From positions 310,001 to 374,000 of the forward strand of contig NZ_CP036349.1 of assembly GCF_007753265.1 (NCBI RefSeq): a stretch of 64,000 nucleotides of DNA. Reading direction: 5' to 3'. The stretch is from Botrimarina mediterranea (GTDB taxonomy: Bacteria > Planctomycetota > Planctomycetia > Pirellulales > Lacipirellulaceae). Made by a program: the position numbers and the translations under genes. A model generated the notes under the pieces. It did no database searches, was not told where the DNA came from, and saw only the letters and a list, made by a program, of their open reading frames with translations. Positions 40,377-49,361 of this stretch are shown here, piece by piece. The stretch's first letter is position 1. Each line of letters starts with the position of its first letter.

Positions 40377-41322
40377 TGGTGACGAAGTCCTCCGACGCGA
40401 TCGTGCTGAGAGCTCGATACGAATCCATGTCGATCTCTTCCGGCAAGAACTCGACGTGACCGTCGCCGTAGGCGAAATTCGCTCCACCCGGGTGCCGACT
40501 GGCGAAGGCGCCGTTGCTCCCTTGCGTGGCGCCGAAATCAATTACTAAGCCCAGACCAGGCGCTGTATTCAGCGGGTTGGTCGTGGTGCGCATCGAGTCG
40601 GCGTGGCGAGCCGCGAAGGACCAGATGTTGGAGCCCTTGCGGGTGTGGGGATCGATGACCTCGCCTACAAAGAACGTCTTCGACAATCCGTCGATGACCT
40701 TGCGAAGCGCGATGGGGTTGCCGTAACGGAAGGCGCCGGTGTTGTCGCACTTTGCACTGACGCCTACCTCGGGCGGGCCGATCGACCCCGTAACGAAAGC
40801 ATACGTGCCGGTGGCCGGCTTGAGGCCGTTACGGATCGGACCTGGGTCGGGGTTTTCATGAATCGCGGGCGACTGTTCACTCGGACAGACGTAGATGTCC
40901 GGCCGGGCCTCGGGGAGACCCTCACGGCCCGGGAGCCTGTGCCAGTTGTTGCCGGTGTTGTCCGACATCCAGACATAGGGAGACTTGTCCAACTGATACT
41001 GGTCGTACAACGCGCCCTCTTCCAACTGCGGCAGAATGAGCACAAACCCGCTGATGCGATGCTTGTTGATCTCCGACACCTTCCCCGTCTCTGGGCACTG
41101 GTCGAAGAACGGCGTCGCCGGGGGTAATCCTCCATTGGTGTCCTCGTAGTTGAGGATCGCCAGCGCGATGTTCTTGAGGTTGTTGACACACTGGTTGCGA
41201 CGGGCCGCCTCGCGCGCGGCCTGCACCGCCGGCAAGAGCAACGCCACCAGGATGCCGATGATGGCGATCACCACCAGCAGTTCGACGAGCGTGAAGCCCC
41301 GTTGCGTCGACTTGCGATTCAT
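40369..41322 (-). CDS. DUF1559 prepilin-like protein
   Basis: 317 residues from MNRKSTQRGFTLVELLVVIA; an in-frame ATG at 41371-41373 overlaps the upstream gene and is less likely. The prepilin motif RG then FTLVELLVVIAIIGILVALL is followed by PAVQAAREAARRNQC and a DUF1559 domain with CPSEQSPA and NFAYGDGHVEFLPEEID near the end. It lies between the FecR/LamG gene and the lipoprotein gene, all overlapping or nearly so, which supports one operon. Confidence 0.92.
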   Translation of the reverse strand: MNRKSTQRGFTLVELLVVIAIIGILVALLLPAVQAAREAARRNQCVNNLKNIALAILNYEDTNGGLPPATPFFDQCPETGKVSEINKHRISGFVLILPQLEEGALYDQYQLDKSPYVWMSDNTGNNWHRLPGREGLPEARPDIYVCPSEQSPAIHENPDPGPIRNGLKPATGTYAFVTGSIGPPEVGVSAKCDNTGAFRYGNPIALRKVIDGLSKTFFVGEVIDPHTRKGSNIWSFAARHADSMRTTTNPLNTAPGLGLVIDFGATQGSNGAFASRHPGGANFAYGDGHVEFLPEEIDMDSYRALSTIASEDFVTND

Positions 41323-41362
41323 TGTGTTTTGCCTCGAGTCCGTTGTCGCGACTCGGCCTTGT

Positions 41363-43153
41363 TCAAAGTCCATTGGAGTGTCCCTCGAAGGCGCCCATCG
41401 CCCGGTAATGGGACCCGATCTCGTCTTCCGAAAGCGCCCGGTCGTAGATGGCGAGCTCGTCGAGTTCGCCGAAGTACATGCGGCTGGTGCGGGCGTCGGA
41501 GATCTGACCGACCACCGCGGCCAGCCCCTCCGCCAAGTCGCTGACCTCCTGCGTCTGGCCGGCCAGCTTGCCGTTGAGGAACAGACGCATCTGGTCGGCC
41601 GACTTGACGCAGGTCACGTGCTGCCACTCACGCACGGCGTGATTGCCGTCGCTGAAGAGCTGCGTGCCGCCGACGGAGTCGGGCGAGTGCCGGTGCAAGT
41701 AACGCAGCTTCTGCGGACGCATCGTCAACGCGTCGCCGCTGTAGCCGCCGATCTCGATCAACAGGCCGTGCTTCGACGTGGTCGGCGGCTGCGCCGCTTC
41801 GATCGACGGCTCGAGCTCGGGGACCAGGAACGACACGATCGTCGCGGTGTGGTGGTGGCTCGGGTTCATCCAGAACTCGACCGAGTAGTCCGCCGGCAGC
41901 TCGTCGGTGATTGGCTCTTCCGTCGCCAGGTACCTCGAGCCGATGTCGCCGACGTAGAAGTTCACGTAGCGATTGCCAGGAAGCCCCGCGACCCGCACAG
42001 GGCCTTTGGCGTGGAGGTGAAACTTGTCCTGCACCTCGTTGACGAACGAGTTGTCCTTGAAGGTCTCGAAGCGGTAGTAGGCGATCGGGGAGGATTGCCT
42101 GACGGCCCCGATGTAATCGTCGGTGACACGGATGTCGCCGCCGCGGATCAGCCCCTCCGCGTCGAAGAGGCCGGGGTTGGCGTCGCCCTGCTCGGCCTTG
42201 GTGACGACCCCCTGCGACGACGTGATCGAGCACGACTCGCCGGCGGAGATGAGCAGCCCCCCCTTCACGGTGAGCAGATCGGTGTTGCTGAGGTCGCGCC
42301 GGCTTTCGAGCGTGGCGAAGCCGCTGAAGACGTGGATCTCGCTCTCGTTGTCGAGCGAAGCGATCCCCACCTTCGCGCCAGCGGACAGGTGCAGTCGCGA
42401 CAGCGGCAGGTCGAGCGTCACGCCGCGTGAGGAGACGCTTGAGGAGAGGTCGACGAGCATCTTCCCATACCGCAAGATCGGCAGCCCCTCGGAGCTGAGG
42501 ACGATCGCCGCGGGCCCCTCGAGCTGGACGTCGGCCCGCCAGCCCGTCGATTCGATCGACAGGGCCGCGAAGCCCTCCAGCAGCTCGACGACCTCGCCAT
42601 CGCGGAGCTTCAGCGAGTTGGCGCCGATGCCCTCGGGCGCCGCGCCCCACACGCAATTCGAGACCTTCGCGACGAAGACGCTCTGCGGCGAATCGACGCT
42701 AGCCACTGGCGTCGGACCGCCGCGGCCGCCGACAAGCCAAGCGCCAAAAACCACGCCAATCAGCAGCGTCGCCGCCAGGGCGCCGGTTCCGGCAGGAAGC
42801 GGGAACAGGCTCCAGGCGTTCGCGCGGGGCGTCGTGCCTTGATTGCGCCGCGCCGGGACGGCATGGCGGCCGGCAAGGGCGTCGGCGGCTCCGCCGTACA
42901 ACCGGGCCGCCGCGCCCTCTCCGGCCACCCCGCCGAGTTGATCCCCAAGCTGCTGATTCTCAAGCTGCCGCTCACTCAAGCAGCGCTCGAGCGTGCTTTG
43001 ATCTTGCGCAACGCAGGCCACGATCGCCTGCAACTCTTCGTCGGCGGCGATCTGCGCGAAGAGTCTAGCTTCTTCATCCGGCGTCGCCTGCCCGTCACAG
43101 ACGAGCAGCCAACGACGGAGCACGTCGTGTTGTTCTCGTTGCTGCTTATCCAC
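41363..43153 (-). CDS. FecR-LamG membrane protein, probable anti-sigma factor
   Basis: 596 residues from a GTG with GGAGG 5 nt upstream, inside the end of the sigma gene (8-bp overlap). The cytoplasmic N-terminus (about 1-110) is followed by one transmembrane helix (ALAATLLIGVVFGAWLV). A FecR-like beta domain (about 160-300: LRDGEVVELLEGFAALSIES, VQLEGPAAIVLSSEGLPILR) and a C-terminal LamG domain (about 365-590: IAYYRFETFKDNSFVNEV, LPADYSVEFWMNP, FGELDELAIYDRALSEDEI) complete it. FecR proteins pass extracytoplasmic signals to ECF sigma factors; the fused LamG domain suggests glycan sensing. Confidence 0.9.
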   Translation of the reverse strand: MDKQQREQHDVLRRWLLVCDGQATPDEEARLFAQIAADEELQAIVACVAQDQSTLERCLSERQLENQQLGDQLGGVAGEGAAARLYGGAADALAGRHAVPARRNQGTTPRANAWSLFPLPAGTGALAATLLIGVVFGAWLVGGRGGPTPVASVDSPQSVFVAKVSNCVWGAAPEGIGANSLKLRDGEVVELLEGFAALSIESTGWRADVQLEGPAAIVLSSEGLPILRYGKMLVDLSSSVSSRGVTLDLPLSRLHLSAGAKVGIASLDNESEIHVFSGFATLESRRDLSNTDLLTVKGGLLISAGESCSITSSQGVVTKAEQGDANPGLFDAEGLIRGGDIRVTDDYIGAVRQSSPIAYYRFETFKDNSFVNEVQDKFHLHAKGPVRVAGLPGNRYVNFYVGDIGSRYLATEEPITDELPADYSVEFWMNPSHHHTATIVSFLVPELEPSIEAAQPPTTSKHGLLIEIGGYSGDALTMRPQKLRYLHRHSPDSVGGTQLFSDGNHAVREWQHVTCVKSADQMRLFLNGKLAGQTQEVSDLAEGLAAVVGQISDARTSRMYFGELDELAIYDRALSEDEIGSHYRAMGAFEGHSNGL

Positions 43154-43694
43154 CGACCCCTCCTAGGTTGCGCTGCACGCACTCGTGCAGGCTGCGGTGA
43201 ATCGACGCCAACGAGCGGTAAACCCGGGCGGACGACATCCCCAGGTTCTCGGCGATCTCTTTCACGCTGTATTGGTGGTAGTAACGCGACTGCACGATGC
43301 GCGACTGCGAAGCCCCGAGCTTGCCGATGCACTCCAGCAGAGCGTCACGCCGCTGGTCCGCGGAACGAGCCGCGTCGAGGGCCTTTTCCGATAGCGCCTC
43401 GATCAACTGCGGGTCCAGCGCGTGCTGGCGACGGCTACGCGAAAGGTGCGACAGCGTCTTGTAGCGGGCGATAGCGCAGCTCCAGGCCAGGAAGTCGGTG
43501 CCGAACTCGAACTGCTCCCATTTCCGCAGCAAGACGACGTTGGTCTCTTGGAAAACATCGTCCGCGTCGTGACGGTTGGCCGTCAGGGCGAGGACGTACC
43601 CGTACAGTGCGCTCGAATGTTTCGAGAGCAGACGCACAAAGCGGTCCTGGCGGTCCGCCTCCGACTCAGCGGATTCGTTCGGGTCGAGCGTCAT
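43146..43694 (-). CDS. ECF-type RNA polymerase sigma factor
   Basis: 182 residues from MTLDPNESAESEADRQDRF; upstream in-frame sequence is leader, not protein-like. Region 2 (YGYVLALTANRHDADDVFQE, then FGTDFLAWSCAIARYKTLSH) and region 4 (QSRIVQSRYYHQYSVKEIAE, LGMSSARVYRSLASIHRSL) are clear. It is the first gene of the leftward block and overlaps the FecR/LamG gene, its probable anti-sigma partner. It likely controls at least the downstream surface genes. Confidence 0.93.
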   Translation of the reverse strand: MTLDPNESAESEADRQDRFVRLLSKHSSALYGYVLALTANRHDADDVFQETNVVLLRKWEQFEFGTDFLAWSCAIARYKTLSHLSRSRRQHALDPQLIEALSEKALDAARSADQRRDALLECIGKLGASQSRIVQSRYYHQYSVKEIAENLGMSSARVYRSLASIHRSLHECVQRNLGGVGG

Positions 43695-43747
43695 TGGGAG
43701 CAGTTTCGACAAGATTCGGCGCAGCGGCACGTGGAGACAAGAGCGCA

Positions 43748-43759
43748 GGGTGATCACCC
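43748..43759. promoter_or_regulatory. Palindrome upstream of the ECF sigma gene
   Basis: A perfect 12-bp palindrome, GGGTGATCACCC, lies 54-65 bp before the sigma-factor start codon. It could be an operator or chance; no other copy was noticed. Confidence 0.25.
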
Positions 43760-43968
43760 CGCACGCAGAAGAATCCGCCACCGGTTGCTTTTTTCGCGCT
43801 GAATCTGAGGAAGATTCGGAAATAATTAGGAGAAAGCCTGTCCGATTGCGGATCGACGAACTTCCCGGGCCCCAAAGCAATCGCCGCCGACCTGGGTAAA
43901 CTACGGGGCACTAACGACTTGCGGCGAAATGGTCGCGGCAAGCGAAGCCGCCAGCTGGCTCGAGATGC

Positions 43969-44532
43969 ATGCGTCCGATCACCAAAACCTACGCCGACCC
44001 TCTCGACCTTGTCTGGCTCCATGCCGCCAAGCAGATGGGAATGCGCGTCGAGCGGAGCGCTGAGGTCAACGCCTCGTGGAGCGGCAACGGCGTCCTCACG
44101 ATCGGCACGGCCGAGACGCTCGACCCGGACGACTCGCTCGCCCAGATGATTCTCCACGAGGCCTGCCACGCGCTCGTAGAAGGCCCAGAGAGCCTCGCGA
44201 AGCTCGACTGGGGACTTCTGAACAACCCCGACAAGAAAGCCCACGAGCATGCCTGCCTGCGGCTCCAGGCGGCTTTCGCCGACTTGGCTGGCATGCGGGC
44301 CTTCTTCGCTTCGACGACGATGTTCCGCCCCTACTACGATGCTCTGCCAGATGTCCCGTTGGCGGACGGCGACGATCCCGCGATCGCGATGGCGCAGACC
44401 GCCTGGCGGCGAGCGTTTGAGGGCGCCTGGGGTAAGGTCATAGCCGATGCCCTCGGACAGACGGCCCATATCGCCCAGGCGGTGCGGAGGGTCGCGCCGG
44501 AGAATTCGCTGTGGCAATACGATCCGAGGTGA
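43969..44532 (+). CDS. Conserved hypothetical protein with HEACH metal motif
   Basis: 187 residues from MRPITKTYADPLDLVWLHAA. A zincin-type HEXXH (HEACHALVEG, about residue 62) is followed by LLNNPDKKAHEHACLRLQAA, giving further possible metal ligands. No signal peptide is seen, so it is likely cytoplasmic. It resembles conserved planctomycete hypothetical proteins, but I cannot name a family. The TGA stop forms the first bases of a repeat also found at 53785. It is divergent from the ECF sigma gene. Confidence 0.75.
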   Translation: MRPITKTYADPLDLVWLHAAKQMGMRVERSAEVNASWSGNGVLTIGTAETLDPDDSLAQMILHEACHALVEGPESLAKLDWGLLNNPDKKAHEHACLRLQAAFADLAGMRAFFASTTMFRPYYDALPDVPLADGDDPAIAMAQTAWRRAFEGAWGKVIADALGQTAHIAQAVRRVAPENSLWQYDPR

Positions 44533-44566
44533 GCCGTCGGCGCTCGCCGCGGGTGGCGCCATCGAT
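44530..44566. repeat. Repeat module R at a stop codon
   Basis: TGAGCCGTCGGCGCTCGCCG followed by CGGGTGGCGCCATCGA matches 53785-53823 with three mismatches and a 3-nt gap. Its first three bases are the stop codon of the HEACH gene. Confidence 0.8.
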
Positions 44567-44569
44567 TCC

Positions 44570-45580
44570 TCAACCCGCCTTGCGCCACAAACCCTGCACA
44601 GCGTTGCGTAGCGACCAGCGCAGCTTCTGCTTGAGCAGCCGGCGTTGCTCCTTGACGATTTGTAGCCGCAATTCCGGAGCGGGCGCGGGGCGCCAGCCCC
44701 GCCACTCGGTGCGCTCGAGCGTTTCGAAGAAGGCGCTGGTGAAGGGGTGTCGGCAGCCGTCTTGCCACGGTTTGATTGGTGAACAGAAGTGGACGATCCA
44801 CGGCTCACGCCGCAACGGCCCGATGGCGTCCTTGCCGACCGGGCTCAGCCGCCACGATGGGTAGTTGTAGATGTGCGCGCCTTGATTCCAACGATGGTCG
44901 AGCTGCCGCCAACGATCCGCAAGAACGACGTTCAAGGCGTACTGGTCCCACCACAGAACCTGTTCGGAATTCTCTTGGAGGCATTCGAGCACGCGCTGGG
45001 CGATGCGTTCTTCACGCCACAGCGCGAGATTCGCCACCATCAGCCCCGAATTGAAGTACGGCGCTTCGGGACGGAGTCCTAGCTCGCGATAGTTCGCGAC
45101 CGGCCGCGCCGCCGCCAGCAGCGGCAGCCTTTCGGCGTAACGGTCCGCTGCCACCTCCGCGTCGATCCACGGCGCCGCGAGGTCCTGCACGGCCTGGATC
45201 AGCGAGTCGCCCGGCGGCTCGTCCCACAGCGCCGTCACGTCGCGCCGTACGAGCATATCCGAGTCGAGATAGATGACGCGGTCACTGTCGAGGATCGTCG
45301 GCAACAACAGCCGTAAGTAAGCCGCCGCCGAGACGTGGCCACTGACGGGCGCGCCGGCAATTGTGCGGGTGTCGGGGCGTTGCCATTCGATCTCCAGCCG
45401 TGGGTCGTCCCACGAAGCTTTAAGTCGCTCACGGCTTGTTGTGGAGATGCCGCCATCGAGAATCACCAGACGCAACTGTGTCGATGGCGCCAGGCTATCA
45501 ATGAGCGAGCGGACCGTCACCGCCAGCGGGATCGCGTAGTTCTCATCCGCGGCCGTAGCGACGACGACTTTTGTAGGCAT
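44570..45580 (-). CDS. Glycosyltransferase family 8 protein
   Basis: 336 residues from MPTKVVVATAADENYAIPLA. GT8 signatures: LAVTVRSLIDS, RLVILDGGIS, the nucleotide-sugar DxD motif in RVIYLDSDMLVRRDVTALWD, PYFNSGLMVANLALWRE, DQYALNVVLADRWRQLD and IVHFCSPIKPWQDG, the last with the conserved histidine. The protein transfers a sugar from a nucleotide donor with retention. It is the final gene of the leftward glycan cluster and ends in a basic C-terminal helix. Confidence 0.93.
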   Translation of the reverse strand: MPTKVVVATAADENYAIPLAVTVRSLIDSLAPSTQLRLVILDGGISTTSRERLKASWDDPRLEIEWQRPDTRTIAGAPVSGHVSAAAYLRLLLPTILDSDRVIYLDSDMLVRRDVTALWDEPPGDSLIQAVQDLAAPWIDAEVAADRYAERLPLLAAARPVANYRELGLRPEAPYFNSGLMVANLALWREERIAQRVLECLQENSEQVLWWDQYALNVVLADRWRQLDHRWNQGAHIYNYPSWRLSPVGKDAIGPLRREPWIVHFCSPIKPWQDGCRHPFTSAFFETLERTEWRGWRPAPAPELRLQIVKEQRRLLKQKLRWSLRNAVQGLWRKAG

Positions 45581-45611
45581 CGGTTTGCTCACCGAAGAGT
45601 GAAACGGCGTG

Positions 45612-46634
45612 TTAAGCGGCGTGGCGTTGCGGCGTCGCCGTAACGGAGCCCGGGAGGCTTGGCCGGTCCACTCGCTGCACACCTGCGTCGAATCCGTGCC
45701 GCAGCCGGCAGTAGCCCGCTCTGACAAGGTTCTTCCAACGCTTCGGCCGCATCCGCCAAGCTGTGTAATACAGTAGCGCAGCCCGTGCGGGTTGCACCGA
45801 TGGGTCCGACGCTTGACGCTGACTGGTGTGAAGCTTCGCCGCCAACTCGAGCGATGAGGCGATGGCGCGGGAGCAGCGCCCACGTCGCGCGCCCGGCATG
45901 CCGAGGTGCTTCGTCGAGATCGCCGCGAACTCCTCGATGGTCTCGGCGAGCCGCTGGGTCGTCGCGCCGGCGTGCTCTTTGCGGTAGAGGCAGTGGGCGC
46001 CGCCGACGTATCGGAATCGTTTGCCGGCGGAAGCGGCCCGCATCATAAAGTCGGCGTCTTCGCAGCATCGGTACCCCGCGTCCCAAGGGCCGACTTCGCC
46101 AACCACGTAGCGCCGCACGACGGTCGCCGACGGTGTAACGAAACTGCGTCCGAAGAGTGAGGTTGGAAAACTCTGCACCTCTTCCGGCGTCGGGCCCCAG
46201 AGCCCAAGCAAGGCGTGATCAGAGCTGGAGAACATGACTACCGTTGAATAGGCCAAGTCGTCTCCCGACTCAACCAGCGAGCTGACACAGGCGTCGAGAT
46301 GCGTTGGGAGCCAGCGGTCGTCACAGTCGAGGAACGCGATGTACTCGCCCCGCGACTCCAGGAAGGCGCGATTGCGAGAGTACGCGGCCCCGCACGACGG
46401 ATCGTTCCTCAGGTAGGTCACCCGGTGGTTTGGGTGAGCGCTGGCGAACGCACGCACCACGTCTTCCGCCGGCTCGGGCGAACCGTCCTCGACAATCACC
46501 AACTCCCAGGCGTCGTAGGTCTGCGCCGCGATCCCGTCGAGCGCCTCTTGTAGGTAGGCCCTGCCGTTGCGCATCGGCGTGATGATCGAAACCAGGCCGG
46601 GCGTCTCGGGGTGTTGGAAGGTCAGCGGCTGCAT
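45612..46634 (-). CDS. Glycosyltransferase family 2 protein
   Basis: 340 residues; GGAG stands 6 nt before the ATG. The GT-A domain shows VSIITPMRNGRAYLQEALDG, LVIVEDGSPEP, GAAYSRNRAFLESRGEYIAF and the metal-binding FLDCDDRW, then CEDADFMMRAASAGKRFRYV (acceptor site). The C-terminal 100 residues are basic and helical. It lies 31 bp before the GT8 gene. Sugar and acceptor are not determinable. Confidence 0.93.
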   Translation of the reverse strand: MQPLTFQHPETPGLVSIITPMRNGRAYLQEALDGIAAQTYDAWELVIVEDGSPEPAEDVVRAFASAHPNHRVTYLRNDPSCGAAYSRNRAFLESRGEYIAFLDCDDRWLPTHLDACVSSLVESGDDLAYSTVVMFSSSDHALLGLWGPTPEEVQSFPTSLFGRSFVTPSATVVRRYVVGEVGPWDAGYRCCEDADFMMRAASAGKRFRYVGGAHCLYRKEHAGATTQRLAETIEEFAAISTKHLGMPGARRGRCSRAIASSLELAAKLHTSQRQASDPSVQPARAALLYYTAWRMRPKRWKNLVRAGYCRLRHGFDAGVQRVDRPSLPGSVTATPQRHAA

Positions 46635-46666
46635 GGCGTCTCCTCGCGCGGCGCAAGCAATATCGA

Positions 46667-47305
46667 TTAAAGGACCCAGACCGAACCGCCTAAGCGACGC
46701 GGTCCACCGAACTCATCGACGACTTGAATGACGCCGGGAAACTTGTCGCAGTAGTCGTGGCCGGAGATGATCTTTGCGCCCGCCTCTTTGGCCCACTCGA
46801 TATCTTTCTTGGTTTCCTCGTAGTCGTGCATCGCGTCGAGGAAGACCATCGCCGGCGCCGGGCCGTTGTAAGAGCGGTAGTACTCGTTCTTGTCGGCGCG
46901 GATCATCTCAACGTCGCCCTTTTCGATCAGGTAGTACAACACCTGTCCGGCGAGGGCGGCGTGAACGTCGGGCGCCAGTCCCCACGGGTTCCAGCAGTAG
47001 AGATCGACCGTCTTGATCTGCTGGTGTGGCGCCTTGACCAGGGCCATCTCGGTGGCGGTGATGCCTAGCAGCGTACCGACCTCGATGATCGGGCCCTCGT
47101 AGCGGCTCGACTCACGGACCAGTTCGCGGAGGAGCTCCACCCCTTCGGGCTCGACCGTGCAGTCGGCGGGGTCGAAGGAATGCAGGCCTGGTAGGGCGAT
47201 GGGGGCAGGCTCACTAGGGCGGCCCGTCAGGCGGCGCACGGGCCTAGTGACTTCGCGCCACAGCTTGTTGGCGATCGGGCGGGGGACGTTTGCGGTTGTG
47301 CTCAT
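46667..47305 (-). CDS. Class I SAM-dependent methyltransferase-like protein
   Basis: 212 residues with GGAGG 6 nt before the ATG. After a basic N-terminus, GPIIEVGTLLGITATEMALV is the SAM-binding loop. KTVDLYCWNP, MVFLDAMHDYEETKKDIEWA and KIISGHDYCDKFPGVIQVVD follow the methyltransferase-24/cephalosporin-hydroxylase-like pattern. Its position between an ABC exporter and glycosyltransferases suggests modification of a glycan or its carrier. Confidence 0.85.
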   Translation of the reverse strand: MSTTANVPRPIANKLWREVTRPVRRLTGRPSEPAPIALPGLHSFDPADCTVEPEGVELLRELVRESSRYEGPIIEVGTLLGITATEMALVKAPHQQIKTVDLYCWNPWGLAPDVHAALAGQVLYYLIEKGDVEMIRADKNEYYRSYNGPAPAMVFLDAMHDYEETKKDIEWAKEAGAKIISGHDYCDKFPGVIQVVDEFGGPRRLGGSVWVL

Positions 47306-47387
47306 CGAGCGCCTCCGTGCGCTGGGTAGGTGAGTCTTCGATTCTCAGCGGAACGACCAATGGGAAGCCGATCGCTATCTCGTTCGA

Positions 47388-49322
47388 TTATGCCGCGATG
47401 GCGGCCTTTGCGTTGACCTCGACGAGCTTGCCGTCCTCGACTCGGACCACGCGGGTCGCGAGCGACAGCGTGCTCTCACGGTGAGTGATGAACAGGATCG
47501 TGCGGTCGGCGCCGTAGTCGTTGAGGGCGTCGTGGATCAGGCGTTCGCTCTGGGCGTCGATCTGGCTAGTGGCCTCGTCGAGGATCAGCACCTCGGCATT
47601 CCTTAGGAACGCCCGCGCCAGGGCGACGCGTTGCCGCTGCCCGCCGCTGAGCCGGTGGCCGTTGGAGCCGATCACCGTGTTGTAGCCGTCGGGGAGCGCA
47701 TTGATGAAGTCGTGCGCCCGGGCAAGCCGTGCCGCCTCGTAGACTTCCTCTTCCGTTGCCTCCCAACGCCCGTAGCGGATGTTGTGCAGGATCGATTCGT
47801 TGAACAGCTCGGTTTGCTGCGACACCACGGCGAACCGCGAGCGCAGGTCGTGGAGGCGGTACGATTTCACCGGTTTGCCATCGATGAGCACCTCTCCCGC
47901 TTGCGGGTCATAGTACCGGCAAATGAGGTTGACCATCGTGCTCTTGCCGGCGCCGTTGGGGCCGACAACCGCCAAGCGGTCGAGTCGGTTAATCACCACA
48001 TCGGCGCCGCGTAGCACGTCGTGCTTGCGGTCGTAGCTGAACGTGACGCCCTTGAGTTCGATCCGCTGGATCTCGTCGGGCATCGGCTGCGGCTCTTTGG
48101 GCTCGTAGAGGGCCGACTCCCAGTCGAGCACCGGGTAAAGCATGGTCGCCGCCGCCATGCCGTTGTTGAGACCAGTGACGACGCCGGACAGCTTCCGCAA
48201 TGGGTCGGCGGCGCCGATCAGCAGGCCGAAGAACACCGTCACCGCGGGGATACTGAGCGGCTCGTCCGTCATCGGGATGCCGAAGAGCGTCGTTTGCTTG
48301 TTGAGCACCAAGTAAGACGATGCCAAGAGCCCCACGCACAGCATGCCCATGCCGAAGAACTCGGTAATCGGGCCGGAGAGCGCATTGTAGAAGTTCGCCA
48401 GCATCGCCGTGCTCTTCATCTGGCCGGTCGCTTCGTCGAAGCGTTCCCGCTCGAAGTTCTCCATCGTGTTGGCTTGCACCGTGTGGTGGCCGCCAAGCAC
48501 TTCGAGCAGCACGTGGTGGAAACCGAGGGAGCGACCGAGCACGCGGGACGAGAGCGAACGGACGCGGCGGTTGAGCGTCAGCACGAGGTAGGCCGCAACC
48601 GGTGCGAAGATCAGCGACACCAGCGTCAGCCGCCAAGAAACGCAGAACGCGCCGATGAGGCACGAGAGGATCCGCAGCGGTTCGGTGATGGCGCCGCCGT
48701 AGAAGCTGGTGATGCCCATCGACAGCATGTCGGAGATGTGGGTGATCTGCGCTTGGAAGCCGCTGATACCCATGACCTGAAAGCCGTGGCGGTCGAGTTC
48801 GAGCGACTTGTTGAAGACCCTGTTTCTAAGGTCGCGAATCGTGCTCTGTGTCACGTGCGCAACGAGCATCGCGTTCGCCATCATCAGCAAAACACGCACC
48901 ACGGTCCCCAGAAAGACAATGCTCACCACCAAGACGACCGTCGAGAACGGGCCCGCCGGGAGCCAAGCGTCGAGCCTCGCTTGCATCCATTCGCCCGAGG
49001 TGAGTGCGGCGCGGTCCAGCTGGAGACGGGCTTCGATCGCTTCGATTGACGCCGGCTCCATCGCGTTGTCGGCGGCCCCGTCGGCCGCTTGCAGGGCCGC
49101 CAGTTTCGTCTCACCCGCCGCGACCTTTTCGCGGAGCTCTTCGACCCGCATGGCGTGGGTCTCTTGCAGCGAGTGACCGCTGAGCGTGGTTTGGATGAGC
49201 GGGAACATCGCGGCGATGTTGGCGCCCCAGAGCACCGCGACGCCCAGCGAGCAGGCGATCGCCGCCACCAACGCCGGCCAGTGGCGAGTCCCTTCGCCCA
49301 GCGCTCGTAAGAAGTACTTCAT
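47388..49322 (-). CDS. MsbA-like ABC exporter (fused permease and ATPase)
   Basis: 644 residues. The membrane domain spans about 15-395 and the ATPase 415-630: Walker A GPNGAGKST (454-462), signature LSGGQ (558-562), Walker B LILDEA (579-584) and switch ITHRES. It should flip a lipid-linked glycan or lipid. Unusually, about 75 residues between TM1 and TM2 (50-125, rich in Glu/Ala/Leu, e.g. VEELREKVAAGETKLAALQA) form a predicted coiled coil facing the periplasm. It lies within the glycan cluster. Confidence 0.93.
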   Translation of the reverse strand: MKYFLRALGEGTRHWPALVAAIACSLGVAVLWGANIAAMFPLIQTTLSGHSLQETHAMRVEELREKVAAGETKLAALQAADGAADNAMEPASIEAIEARLQLDRAALTSGEWMQARLDAWLPAGPFSTVVLVVSIVFLGTVVRVLLMMANAMLVAHVTQSTIRDLRNRVFNKSLELDRHGFQVMGISGFQAQITHISDMLSMGITSFYGGAITEPLRILSCLIGAFCVSWRLTLVSLIFAPVAAYLVLTLNRRVRSLSSRVLGRSLGFHHVLLEVLGGHHTVQANTMENFERERFDEATGQMKSTAMLANFYNALSGPITEFFGMGMLCVGLLASSYLVLNKQTTLFGIPMTDEPLSIPAVTVFFGLLIGAADPLRKLSGVVTGLNNGMAAATMLYPVLDWESALYEPKEPQPMPDEIQRIELKGVTFSYDRKHDVLRGADVVINRLDRLAVVGPNGAGKSTMVNLICRYYDPQAGEVLIDGKPVKSYRLHDLRSRFAVVSQQTELFNESILHNIRYGRWEATEEEVYEAARLARAHDFINALPDGYNTVIGSNGHRLSGGQRQRVALARAFLRNAEVLILDEATSQIDAQSERLIHDALNDYGADRTILFITHRESTLSLATRVVRVEDGKLVEVNAKAAIAA

Positions 49323-49361
49323 GTGTCAAACAGGCCGTCAGCTCAGTTGCTTGTCACACGC

